Shown here in pieces: positions 16,014 to 23,946 of a stretch of 49,324 nucleotides of DNA. Location of the stretch: NCBI GenBank assembly GCA_902800585.1, contig CADCEW010000008.1, positions 1-49,324 on the forward strand. Reading direction: 5' to 3'. Below the pieces are notes generated by a model that searched no databases, was not told where the DNA came from, and worked only from the letters and a program-made list of their open reading frames with translations. The first letter of the stretch is position 1. Each line of letters opens with the position of its first letter. The translations under genes and the position numbers were made by a program. Origin of the DNA: an uncultured Prevotellaceae bacterium. GTDB taxonomy: Bacteria; Bacteroidota; Bacteroidia; Bacteroidales; Bacteroidaceae.

Positions 16014-16882
16014 TGCCCTATTGTTTTATTTCTCTTTTTGTAGTCTGTGATGATTTCAGCTGCGATACAAGAGTCTAAGAGGTGATAGCCTTGATAGGTC
16101 AGGTGTATATGGTCAGTCTGATAGATATCTTCTGAATAATGGTGGCCTTTTGGAAGCCAGTGGGCTGCAGGAATGAACAATATACTGTCTCCCAGTCCTG
16201 TGTCTGTCAGCATCTTCCTGACTCCATTACGGAATGGGGTGATGTCGTCTTCTACCACATGGGTGAAGTATGAGTATATACGATAGGTCATCCTTTGTCG
16301 TTTTCTATTTTCATCAAGCCATTTCCCCATTTCAAAATCAGGTATCTCCATGATGACAGGACGGATGTTGTTGGCAAGCAACAATCTGATAATTAAACGA
16401 TAGTTGCCGGTATAGTAGGATACCGGACGTTTCTTCCAAGTATCATTAATACCAGACATGACCACACAGTAATCTGGGTGTTCTTCCAGCAAGGGCTGTG
16501 TACAAAAGTTTTGCATCCACGGATCTTCCTGGGTGTAGCTTCTGAACATATAGTGATATATCTCTTTGCTGAGTGCACCTTCTTTTCCTTTGGTCATGCA
16601 TTTGACGGGTGTGTTAATCCATCTACTGGCATATTGCTGGAAAAGAGCGTTACAGTTGAACTTCATGTGATTTTCTGCCCAGCTGTCACCAATTATTACC
16701 ACGCGCAAAGTGTCATCGTCAGGACGTGAACCGATATGGTAGAAGGGCAATTCTTCTGCCACCGTAAACTCAGTATCAATAAATTGATAGGCTTTTGTTC
16801 CCAAATAGACAAACACAGCAAGCAGTGTCAATGCCCACCACAGTCGTTTTTTTTTCCTGATTTTGATGAGAAACTTGTTCAC
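16010..16882 (-). CDS. SGNH/GDSL hydrolase-like protein with N-terminal membrane anchor
   Basis: The protein has about 290 residues. One membrane helix (LLAVFVYLGTKAYQF region) precedes an SGNH domain with block I VVIIGDSWAENH, block III MSGINDTW and the catalytic pair in DHIHLTYQGYHLL. No ATG lies downstream of the -7 box at 16915-16922, so I take the GTG at 16882; this is uncertain. The domain closely resembles the C-terminal half of the acyltransferase-SGNH fusion at 21116-22966. In such systems the SGNH part passes or accepts acyl groups in the periplasm. Here it heads the operon with two separate membrane acyltransferases, so it may be the detached partner. Confidence 0.75.
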   Translation of the reverse strand: MNKFLIKIRKKKRLWWALTLLAVFVYLGTKAYQFIDTEFTVAEELPFYHIGSRPDDDTLRVVIIGDSWAENHMKFNCNALFQQYASRWINTPVKCMTKGKEGALSKEIYHYMFRSYTQEDPWMQNFCTQPLLEEHPDYCVVMSGINDTWKKRPVSYYTGNYRLIIRLLLANNIRPVIMEIPDFEMGKWLDENRKRQRMTYRIYSYFTHVVEDDITPFRNGVRKMLTDTGLGDSILFIPAAHWLPKGHHYSEDIYQTDHIHLTYQGYHLLDSCIAAEIITDYKKRNKTIGQ

Positions 16883-16914
16883 TAATATCTGTCTACAGGT
16901 ATTTATTATTGTTG

Positions 16915-16922
16915 CAAAGGTA
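16915..16922 (-). promoter_or_regulatory. -7 box of the SGNH/acyltransferase operon
   Basis: TACCTTTG on the minus strand is 32 bases before the proposed GTG start at 16882. Confidence 0.6.
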
Positions 16923-17026
16923 GTGCAAACAAAACGAAAAACCAAATTTATTTGAGTTTTTCTGATATGCTTGGAATATTGTGTTAAAACATTCTAAATG
17001 GAATAGTTGGTTCCAAACTATTTTAT

Positions 17027-17034
17027 TACTTTTG
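17027..17034 (+). promoter_or_regulatory. -7 box of the GT2 gene at 17051
   Basis: TACTTTTG lies 16 bases before the ATG at 17051. Confidence 0.6.
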
Positions 17035-17050
17035 CAAAAAAGATATATCT

Positions 17051-17896
17051 ATGGCAGAATGGTATGAGAAATATCTGAGCATCTATGAAAAACCTTTCAG
17101 CGAGGTGCCACAGGAAGTGATTGACGGAACCCGGGAGCGTTTGGCTAAGTTGCAGAGTGCAGAGCCTGTTGCCTCTATCGTTATTGTTGCCTATAATGAG
17201 GAGAAACACTTGCCTGCATGTCTATGGTCGTTGAGTGAGATACAGTGTAAGTACCCCGTTGAGTTTATAGGAGTGGATAATGAGTCCAAAGACCGGACGG
17301 CGGAGATCTATGAGAAGATGGGGGTGACTTATTATACTGAGCACCAGCATACCTGTGGCTATGCTCGTCAGTGTGGTTTGAATCAGGCAAAGGGAAAGTT
17401 CTATATGTGTATTGACTCAGACACCATCTATCCTCCTCATTATTTTGAGTTGATGATTGATGAGTTGATGAAGCCTGGCGTGTCTGCAGTGGCTTCACTA
17501 TGGAGCTTCTATCCTAATGAGCGTTTCTCTACGTTTGGATTGAAGATCTATGAGTTCTGTCGTGATATCTATCTGAGAATACAGAGCATCAACCGTCCCG
17601 AACTGAGTGTGCGCGGTATGGCATTTGCCTTTGTTGCCGAGTATGCCAAGAAGGAGGGCTATCGGGTGGAGCTTATCCGTGGTGAGGATGGTTCTATGGC
17701 ACTTGCCATGAAGAAATATGGTAAGATCAAGTTTGTCTATGACAAGCGTTGTCGTGTCATCACCAGTTACAGTTCCTTTAAGGAAGGAACACTGACGAAG
17801 GCAATGTGGAACCGCTTTAAGTCATACGGTATCGGTCGTCTTTTCTATAAGACGGATCATTATGAGGATGCCAAGGACAATTTCTTGAAGAAATAA
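17051..17896 (+). CDS. GT2 family glycosyltransferase
   Basis: The 281-residue protein has a short N-terminal extension (1-36) and then a GT-A core: ASIVIVAYNEEKHLPACLWS, FIGVDNESKDRT, CGYARQCGLNQAKG and CIDSDTIYP with the DxD pair near residue 125. LIRGEDGSMALAMKKYG supplies the ED motif near 218. It is monocistronic, with its own -7 box, and ends at a perfect palindrome shared with the convergent glf gene. The substrate is not known. Confidence 0.85.
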   Translation: MAEWYEKYLSIYEKPFSEVPQEVIDGTRERLAKLQSAEPVASIVIVAYNEEKHLPACLWSLSEIQCKYPVEFIGVDNESKDRTAEIYEKMGVTYYTEHQHTCGYARQCGLNQAKGKFYMCIDSDTIYPPHYFELMIDELMKPGVSAVASLWSFYPNERFSTFGLKIYEFCRDIYLRIQSINRPELSVRGMAFAFVAEYAKKEGYRVELIRGEDGSMALAMKKYGKIKFVYDKRCRVITSYSSFKEGTLTKAMWNRFKSYGIGRLFYKTDHYEDAKDNFLKK

Positions 17897-17897
17897 A

Positions 17898-17934
17898 AAG
17901 GTAATAGGGATGTTCAGAACATCCCTATTACCTT
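17898..17934 (-). terminator. Palindromic terminator overlapping the glf stop codon
   Basis: Arms 17898-17915 and 17917-17934 are perfect 18-bp complements around a single base. Read on the minus strand the hairpin is followed by TTTTTATTT, a good terminator for glf. On the plus strand the tail (CTCTACG) is weak. Part of the hairpin is the last glf codons and its stop. Confidence 0.8.
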
Positions 17935-19038
17935 CTCTACGATAGGTGCCATGTCGTAGTATTTGTACTCAGCAAGGCGACCGCCGAAGATGACATTGGA
18001 CTCTTGTTTTGCCAATGCCTCATATTGTTGGTACAACTGGTTGTTCCTGTCGTTATTGATGGGGTAGTAGGGCTCCAGTCCTTCCGTCCATTCTACGGAA
18101 TACTCACGGCTGATGACAGTCTGTGGGTTCTTGTCGACATCAGCGGCAAAGGACTCGAAGTGCTTATGCTCGATGATACGTGTATAAGGTACTTCTGCCT
18201 CTGTATAGTTGATCTGAGCAAGTCCCTGATAGTTGGAAACATCCAGTGTCTCTGTCTCAAACCTCACGGTACGGTAGTCTAACTTACCGAAGCGGAAGTC
18301 ATAGAACTCATCAATTCTTCCAGTGAAGACGATGTTGTCGAATTGAGAATTGAGAATTGAGAATTGAGAATTGCTCCGCTTCCGTTCTTCAAAGAAGTCA
18401 ACGTTCACCAGTGTGTCAATACCTTCCAGGAGTCCGTCAATGAGTTTGTTATATCCTCCGATGGGGACTCCCTGATAGGAATCGTTGAAATAGTTGTTGT
18501 CATAGACGAAGCGGACGGGCAGGCGTTTGATGATGAAAGAAGGTAGTTCTGTGCACTTGCGCCCCCATTGTTTCTCCGTGTATCCCTTAATGAGTCGCTC
18601 GTATATGTCCCTGCCTACCAGTGAGATAGCCTGTTCCTCTAAATTAGTTATTTCCCTGCCTTCCATCTCTTTCCTCTGTTCTTCAATCTTCTTCTTTGCT
18701 TGTTCAGGAGTAATGACTCCCCACATCTGCGAGAAGGTGTTCATATTGAATGGCAGGTTATATGCCTTCCCCTTGTAGATAGCGACGGGTGACTCGGTAA
18801 AGCGGTTGAACTCCACGATGGAGTTGACGAAGTCCCATACTTTTTTGTTAGAGGTATGGAAGATATGTGGTCCGTATTTGTGCACGTTGATATCTGCTAT
18901 CTTCTCACAATACAGGTTACCGCCTAACTGTGGTCGTTTGTCAATCACTAAGCATTTCTTGCCCTGTTGTTTGGCACAATAGGCGAAGGTAGAGCCAAAC
19001 AGACCGGCTCCGACAATCAGATAATCGTATTTTGCCAT
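17914..19038 (-). CDS. glf: UDP-galactopyranose mutase
   Basis: The 374-residue flavoenzyme converts UDP-galactopyranose to UDP-galactofuranose. The FAD-binding motif YDLIVGAGLFG-type is present as YLIVGAGLFGSTFAYCAKQQ near residues 5-24, then VHKYGPHIFHTSNKKVWDFV, EKQWGR, and the C-terminal GRLAEYKYYDM with the FAD/UDP-contacting arginine. The length is close to that of bacterial Glf proteins. A heptad repeat (18340-18374) encodes residues about 222-233, reading NSQFSILNSQF, in a loop before NIVFTGRIDEFYD; it looks like an insertion. The -7 box is at 19064-19071. It implies galactofuranose in this polymer or elsewhere in the envelope. Confidence 0.93.
   Translation of the reverse strand: MAKYDYLIVGAGLFGSTFAYCAKQQGKKCLVIDKRPQLGGNLYCEKIADINVHKYGPHIFHTSNKKVWDFVNSIVEFNRFTESPVAIYKGKAYNLPFNMNTFSQMWGVITPEQAKKKIEEQRKEMEGREITNLEEQAISLVGRDIYERLIKGYTEKQWGRKCTELPSFIIKRLPVRFVYDNNYFNDSYQGVPIGGYNKLIDGLLEGIDTLVNVDFFEERKRSNSQFSILNSQFDNIVFTGRIDEFYDFRFGKLDYRTVRFETETLDVSNYQGLAQINYTEAEVPYTRIIEHKHFESFAADVDKNPQTVISREYSVEWTEGLEPYYPINNDRNNQLYQQYEALAKQESNVIFGGRLAEYKYYDMAPIVEKVIGMF
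18340..18374. repeat. 7-bp tandem repeat (GAATTGA)x5 inside glf
   Basis: Four copies of GAATTGA and one GAATTGC are read in frame as NSQFSILNSQF on the minus strand. The same sequence type occurs between genes at 19081-19108 and 40121-40154. Confidence 0.9.
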
Positions 19039-19063
19039 CTTATCATATTTTTGATTTCATCGG

Positions 19064-19071
19064 CAAAGATA
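19064..19071 (-). promoter_or_regulatory. -7 box of glf
   Basis: TATCTTTG on the minus strand is 25 bases before the ATG at 19038. Confidence 0.65.
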
Positions 19072-19080
19072 CAAATAATT

Positions 19081-19108
19081 TTCAATTTTCAATTTTCAAT
19101 ATTCAATT
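19081..19108. repeat. 7-bp tandem repeat array (TTCAATT)x4 between divergent promoters
   Basis: TTCAATT, TTCAATT, TTCAATA, TTCAATT lie between the -7 boxes at 19064-19071 (minus) and 19116-19123 (plus). Confidence 0.85.
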
Positions 19109-19115
19109 ATTTTCT

Positions 19116-19123
19116 TATCTTTG
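19116..19123 (+). promoter_or_regulatory. -7 box of the acyltransferase gene at 19132
   Basis: TATCTTTG is followed by 8 bases and the ATG at 19132, so the leader would be only a few bases long. Confidence 0.65.
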
Positions 19124-19131
19124 CAACTGAG

Positions 19132-20160
19132 ATGACAAAGGCAAGAATAGAATATATTGATGCGATGCGTGGATTCACCATGATTCTCGTGGTCTATTCG
19201 CATGTTTGTATGTTCTGTTTCGGTGACTATTTCATGGCTTTCAACAAGGTACTGTTCCTATTGCGACTGCCCTGTTTCTTCTTTATCAGCGGCTGGCTGT
19301 TCTACAAGATAGGACGAATATGGGATATGACTACAGCCAGGCAGGTAATATCCAAAAAGTTCATGGTACAGATTATCCCTACTGTCATCTTCCTTGCCTT
19401 GCATGAGCGCACACAGTTCTTTCATCAGTTAGGAGCCTTCAAGGGCGGCTATTGGTTTACCTTTGGATTATTTGTTTTTTTTGTCATTTATATTCTTTCC
19501 TCTTTGGTCTTCAGACGGTGTAAGTATAAAGACAGATGGATGTTGTCGGTAGCACTTGTAGTCTCTGTGGCAGCCTACTGGTACGATGTCTCCTATCAGC
19601 GAGTCTCTCATCAGTTGGGATGGGGACGTGAACTGTTGGGCTTCATGGGTTTCGTCACATGGCGTTACTATCTTTTCTTCGTGCTGGGAGCCTTTGCAAA
19701 GAAATATTTCGACCGTTTTCTGGTGTTGACGGACCGTCGTGAGGTACAGTTTGTCGTTGTGGCACTGTTCTGTCTGATGGCAGCGTTGCCAGTTACCGAC
19801 AACTGGGCATGGGCATGCACGCGGTTTGCCGTGAGTGGTATCTGTGGCATGGTAATGGTGTTTACGTTCTTCCGTAAGTTTGCCTCTTGGTTTACGAAGG
19901 AGAAACCTCTTGGTCGCAGTCTGCAGTATGTCGGTACGCGGACTCTGGATATCTACCTGCTTCATTTCTTCTTCCTACCCGAGTTCCTGATGGCTCACCG
20001 TGACCTGCTGCTAAGTCATCACAATATCCTGTTGGAGGTAGTGGTGGTTCTTGCCATTGCCTTGGTCGTTCTTCTCCTTTGTCTGTTGGCGAGTTATGTC
20101 CTTCGTCTCAGTCCATTCTTGGCGAAATATCTGTTTGGAGTGACTCCTAAAGATAGATGA
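19132..20160 (+). CDS. Membrane O-acyltransferase (Acyltransf_3 family)
   Basis: The 342-residue protein begins MTKARIEYIDAMRGFTMILV, with YSHVCMF providing the histidine after the first helix. About ten hydrophobic helices follow. The ATG at 19132 is chosen because the open frame upstream runs through the promoter and the heptad array. It belongs to the family that acetylates or succinylates polysaccharides at the inner membrane. It is monocistronic and converges on the UbiA-type gene with a 14-bp overlap of the ends. Confidence 0.8.
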   Translation: MTKARIEYIDAMRGFTMILVVYSHVCMFCFGDYFMAFNKVLFLLRLPCFFFISGWLFYKIGRIWDMTTARQVISKKFMVQIIPTVIFLALHERTQFFHQLGAFKGGYWFTFGLFVFFVIYILSSLVFRRCKYKDRWMLSVALVVSVAAYWYDVSYQRVSHQLGWGRELLGFMGFVTWRYYLFFVLGAFAKKYFDRFLVLTDRREVQFVVVALFCLMAALPVTDNWAWACTRFAVSGICGMVMVFTFFRKFASWFTKEKPLGRSLQYVGTRTLDIYLLHFFFLPEFLMAHRDLLLSHHNILLEVVVVLAIALVVLLLCLLASYVLRLSPFLAKYLFGVTPKDR

Positions 20161-21025
20161 TGGCGAAGAAGGAGAGTAGCCAGCCAGCAATACAGACTTG
20201 TATAAAACGGTCTTTTACCAATACTTTCGTAGGACTGCCGCTACGCTGGTAGACCAGCATATTCTGCAGGTAGCGCAGCAGACCTGCCAATACCCAGAAA
20301 TTGGTGAGGTAGATATAGGGCGAACCGAAACGCTCGATGACACCCTCGTTCATGGTGTAGATGATATAGCATACCATCGTGATAGTACCGACAATCGTCA
20401 CGGAGAGGTCGATGAACTGGGCATTATAGCCTGTAATACTCTTACGGGGCAAGGTACCTGTCAGTTCGAAGATACGGTAGTCATCCTTCCGTTTGGCAAA
20501 GGCAAGGAACAGGGCAAGCAGGAAGGTCATCAGTGCCAGCCATCCCGACACGAAGATGTCGGTAGTGAAACCGCCGATCAGAACTCTTATCACGAAGCCC
20601 ACGGCAATGATTGCCACATCGAGGATGGCATATTGTTTCAGTCTGACGCAGTAGGCGATATTCATGCCCCAATAACCCAACAACAGACCATAGATAATAG
20701 GCATGTTGACACTGTGCGAGAGGGTGGCGAGGAGGAGGGAGCCCATCAGACACAGGAGCATGATGAAATAACCTTCCCAGACGCTCACCTTTCCTGCGGC
20801 GATGGGGCGTAGCTTCTTCTTCGGATGCAGCCGGTCACTCTCCACATCATGGATGTCGTTAAAGCAATAGATACTGCTGGACACGAGGCAGAAGGCGAGG
20901 AATGTCCATAGCGTCTGCATAAAATATTCCTTGTTCAGCAGGTTGTTGCTGAAGAACAATGGAGCGAACACGAAGGTGTTCTTAAACCATTGTAGGGGGC
21001 GCAGAAGTAGAAAAGCATCCTTCAT
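20147..21025 (-). CDS. UbiA-family prenyltransferase, polyprenyl-phosphate phosphoribosyltransferase-like
   Basis: The 292-residue integral membrane protein starts MKDAFLLLRPLQWFKNTFVF. It carries NDIHDVESDRLHPKKKLRPI near residues 56-75, the first Asp-rich UbiA motif in the NDxxDxxxDRxHPxKxxRP form found in decaprenyl-phosphate phosphoribosyltransferases. The second motif is AKRKDDYRI near 177. About eight or nine membrane helices are visible. That family puts phosphoribose onto a polyprenyl phosphate, giving a lipid-linked pentose donor (ribose or arabinofuranose) in actinobacteria. The usual partner phosphatase and DprE1/DprE2 epimerase are not in the window. The -7 box TATTTTTG at 21033-21040 lies 7 bases before the ATG. 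Confidence 0.8.
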   Translation of the reverse strand: MKDAFLLLRPLQWFKNTFVFAPLFFSNNLLNKEYFMQTLWTFLAFCLVSSSIYCFNDIHDVESDRLHPKKKLRPIAAGKVSVWEGYFIMLLCLMGSLLLATLSHSVNMPIIYGLLLGYWGMNIAYCVRLKQYAILDVAIIAVGFVIRVLIGGFTTDIFVSGWLALMTFLLALFLAFAKRKDDYRIFELTGTLPRKSITGYNAQFIDLSVTIVGTITMVCYIIYTMNEGVIERFGSPYIYLTNFWVLAGLLRYLQNMLVYQRSGSPTKVLVKDRFIQVCIAGWLLSFFAIIYL

Positions 21026-21032
21026 CTAGGTG

Positions 21033-21040
21033 CAAAAATA
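21033..21040 (-). promoter_or_regulatory. -7 box of the UbiA-family gene
   Basis: TATTTTTG on the minus strand is followed by CACCTAG and the ATG at 21025, giving a near-leaderless message. Confidence 0.55.
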
Positions 21041-21053
21041 CTAATAATTTTCA

Positions 21054-21081
21054 TTTTTCAATTATCAATTATCAATTATTT
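21054..21081. repeat. 7-bp tandem repeat array (ATTATCA) between divergent promoters
   Basis: The units TTTTTCA, ATTATCA, ATTATCA, ATTATTT lie between the -7 boxes at 21033-21040 (minus) and 21084-21091 (plus). Confidence 0.75.
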
Positions 21082-21083
21082 TG

Positions 21084-21091
21084 TACCTTTG
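21084..21091 (+). promoter_or_regulatory. -7 box of the acyltransferase-SGNH gene
   Basis: TACCTTTG lies 24 bases before the ATG at 21116. The longer frame starting at 21089 begins inside the box and is rejected. Confidence 0.65.
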
Positions 21092-21115
21092 TGGCTGATT
21101 CTAAAAAAAACAGGG

Positions 21116-22966
21116 ATGTCAGACTTCCTACATAAGTACGAAAGTAAGATGGAATTCACGAAGATCGGTTATGACCATTCGTTGAATTTCGTAAAAGGAG
21201 TCTGTATCTTGTTGGTGATTATCAACCACGCGACAGGTCTTGCCTTCCATCAGAATTCATGGTTTTTCCTGTGGGGTTATCCTGCCGTACCCCTATTCCT
21301 GTTGATACAGGTCTTTCATTCCTACAAGAAAGGTTTTGACGGTATTCATCTTAAGTTAGGGAAGATATGGACGCGGGCAGTATTTCCTTTCCTTCTGGTA
21401 GAGGTTCTGCTTTTTGCATATGCGGTCATTATATATCCCACTATAACACTACGGGAACTAATTATGTCGGCGGTCTATTGGGGCGGTAGAGGACCTGGCT
21501 CGTATTACCCATGGATCTATTTCCAGTTTGCTATCTTGCTGCCTCTGCTCCGTCCGTTGTTCCGTCACTTCGGTGAGAAGTCGTTGTTAGTCCTGTTCCT
21601 GACCTTGTCGATAGGCACGGAGATACTGTGTCATTATCTCCATGTCCCGGATTGGTTGTACCGTCTGTTGCTTTTCCGATACCTCTTCCTCATCTATATT
21701 GGCTACCAGCTCGTCCTCAGAGGTGTTGTCCTGAATATCCTGACCGTCTCCCTCTCGGTCATCAGTCTCATTGCAGTCTATTGTTTTGAGTTCAGGGTAT
21801 TCGACTTTACCCCGTTCTTCTATGATTCCGAGGACTGGAAGACCTGTCATTGGATATGTTATTTCTATATCGCCTATCCGATGCTGTATGCCCTGTGTAA
21901 GTTCTTCTATTGGCTACCGCCAAAGAGTGTCATAGAGAATGTTTTCTGTAAGATGGGTGAGCACTCCTATGCCATCTATATCTTCCAACTATTCTATTTC
22001 TATGTGATAGCTCCTATGGTTCTCTCCGGAGTCTCTGGCATGGAGGACACGGTCTTGGCGACCGTCATCTATATACTCATTGCCATTGTGGTTTGTGTGG
22101 TACCGGTTGTCTTTTTCGTGTCAGGGCTGAGCAGCTGGAAAATCTTCCTGAAGGTCGGAATGGTGCTGCTGATCGTGGTGGGCTTCGTGACTTTCGTCAG
22201 ATGGAAATGGCGTCCATTCTATGTTCCGCCGGTACCGATCACTCCATATGAAGTACAGCATCACGAGGACGACACCCTGCGTGTCATCATGATTGGCGAC
22301 AGTTGGGTGTATTTCCATGAGACACTACGCCGCGACTCCACTTTTGAGGATGAGTTGAAGAGGGTTCTGAAAAGTCAGAAGGTCAAGGTGACGGCAAAGG
22401 GACTGGCTGGGTCAACCAGTGGCGAGATCTATCAGCGGATGAGTGCGGAGCGTACGATGGAGATGGATTATGACCTTACCTATTGTTCCCAACCGGTGAT
22501 AGAAGCTGGTGCTGACTACTGTGTCATCTCCGCTGGTATCAATGATGCCCGCCAGCGACGAGGAAAGGTCTATTATGTGGGAAGCTACCTGCGTCTTCTC
22601 CGCTTATTGTTGTCCTATGGCATCCGTCCTGTCGTGACAGAGGTCCCTCAGGTGGAGGTTGACGAGGCATTCATCGGCAACACACTCTACTACCGCATGA
22701 AGGCAAGGATATGTATGAGTATTCTGAAGACGGAGTTATACGGGGTGGATGACTACCGGCTTGTCTTGAAGGACTCCCTGATGAGTACCCATCTGATGGA
22801 CAGTGTGATCTATATTTCTGCCGACTCATGGAATCCTGAAGGATGGAAGGATAAACGGAACATCTATACCGACGACAACTTCCATCTGAACCTGCCGGGC
22901 TATGCCCTGCTGGACTCTGCCTATGCGGCAGCTATCGTCAACGACTATCGTAAGAGAAAGAAATAG
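21116..22966 (+). CDS. Acyltransferase-3 / SGNH fusion protein (OafA-like)
   Basis: The 616-residue protein joins two domains. Residues about 25-370 are a polytopic acyltransferase-3 domain (SLNFVKGVCILLVIINHATG, then roughly ten helices, including GEHSYAIYIFQLFYF). Residues about 395-616 are a periplasmic SGNH domain with VIMIGDSWVYFH, SAGINDARQR and DDNFHLNLPGYALLD. Such fusions (OafA/OatA type) carry acyl groups across the inner membrane and attach them to polysaccharide or peptidoglycan. A weak AGGG precedes the start. The stand-alone SGNH protein at 16010-16882 resembles its second half. It is followed after 17 bases by another acyltransferase gene. Confidence 0.87.
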   Translation: MSDFLHKYESKMEFTKIGYDHSLNFVKGVCILLVIINHATGLAFHQNSWFFLWGYPAVPLFLLIQVFHSYKKGFDGIHLKLGKIWTRAVFPFLLVEVLLFAYAVIIYPTITLRELIMSAVYWGGRGPGSYYPWIYFQFAILLPLLRPLFRHFGEKSLLVLFLTLSIGTEILCHYLHVPDWLYRLLLFRYLFLIYIGYQLVLRGVVLNILTVSLSVISLIAVYCFEFRVFDFTPFFYDSEDWKTCHWICYFYIAYPMLYALCKFFYWLPPKSVIENVFCKMGEHSYAIYIFQLFYFYVIAPMVLSGVSGMEDTVLATVIYILIAIVVCVVPVVFFVSGLSSWKIFLKVGMVLLIVVGFVTFVRWKWRPFYVPPVPITPYEVQHHEDDTLRVIMIGDSWVYFHETLRRDSTFEDELKRVLKSQKVKVTAKGLAGSTSGEIYQRMSAERTMEMDYDLTYCSQPVIEAGADYCVISAGINDARQRRGKVYYVGSYLRLLRLLLSYGIRPVVTEVPQVEVDEAFIGNTLYYRMKARICMSILKTELYGVDDYRLVLKDSLMSTHLMDSVIYISADSWNPEGWKDKRNIYTDDNFHLNLPGYALLDSAYAAAIVNDYRKRKK

Positions 22967-22983
22967 ACATAATAACGAGGATA

Positions 22984-23946
22984 ATGATGAAACACAAGAG
23001 AGATTTATACTGGGACTCATTGAAGTTCTACTTGATATTCTTAGTGGTATTAGGCCATTTTCTGGAACTGCACCTGTTGCAGCATTCTGACGGTCGGGTA
23101 CTCTATAACATGATATACCTGTTCCACATGCCCCTCTTCGTATTTATCTCCGGTCGTTTCTCTGTTGTACGTGATCGTTCGAAATACTTGAAGGGCATCT
23201 GGCGGTTGGCGAAGCTATTTCTGTTATTCCATGGTTTTCAGTTCCTTATCTTCTGGCTGACAGGACTGGAGTCGAACATTCTGCATATCTTCAGCACTAC
23301 GTTTGCCATGTGGTATCTGCTAAGTCTGGTATGGTGGCGTATCATGCTTTACTACATTCCAGAGAAATGGATGATGGAGCATCGCGGTCACCTGCTTAGT
23401 GCCAGCGTGTTTATTGCATTAGTGGTGGGACTTGTCCCGTTGAGTAAACAATTGGCATTTCAGGCAACATGGAGTTATCTGCCGTTCTTCCTGTTGGGAT
23501 ATTTTTCAAAGGACGTGGATATGAAAGCGATGTTGCACAGAATTCCTTATTGGGTTGCCATGACAGTGATTGTGGGTAGTTCCGTGGTTGTTTACCTGTG
23601 GTTCAACAAACCGTTGCATGACTTGTATTTCAATACCACATACTGGGCATCGGGTGTATGGCATCTGAAGGAGCGCATACTCACACGCCCTGTTTTGATG
23701 GTTGTTGCTACGATACTCGGGTGCTGTGTGATGCGTGTATCACCCACCGTGAAGTGGTTGGCGAAGTTCGGGCAGGCTACCTTGTATATCTATCTCGGTC
23801 ATATCTTTGTCCGACTCTTGGTGATCAAACTCATCAACGAGGGATATATCCCTAACCGCCTTTATAGTATCATCCTGTATGCCATTATTGTGACATTCGC
23901 ACTTACCTGGCTTTCCCTTTGGCAAAATCACCGACAATCTCACTGA
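22984..23946 (+). CDS. Membrane O-acyltransferase (Acyltransf_3 family)
   Basis: The 320-residue protein starts with ATGATG (MMKHKRDLYWDSLKFYLIFL), has VLGHFLEL as the histidine motif and roughly ten hydrophobic segments ending in FALTWLSLW. It lies 17 bases after the fusion gene and is likely co-transcribed with it. Its size and layout match the acetyl- or succinyltransferases of capsule loci. The acyl group and acceptor cannot be told. It is the last gene before the phage-like island. Confidence 0.8.
   Translation: MMKHKRDLYWDSLKFYLIFLVVLGHFLELHLLQHSDGRVLYNMIYLFHMPLFVFISGRFSVVRDRSKYLKGIWRLAKLFLLFHGFQFLIFWLTGLESNILHIFSTTFAMWYLLSLVWWRIMLYYIPEKWMMEHRGHLLSASVFIALVVGLVPLSKQLAFQATWSYLPFFLLGYFSKDVDMKAMLHRIPYWVAMTVIVGSSVVVYLWFNKPLHDLYFNTTYWASGVWHLKERILTRPVLMVVATILGCCVMRVSPTVKWLAKFGQATLYIYLGHIFVRLLVIKLINEGYIPNRLYSIILYAIIVTFALTWLSLWQNHRQSH

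Noticed and set aside
18967-19131. N-terminal extension of the acyltransferase at 19132
   Set aside because: The open frame runs through the glf 5' end, both promoters and the heptad array.
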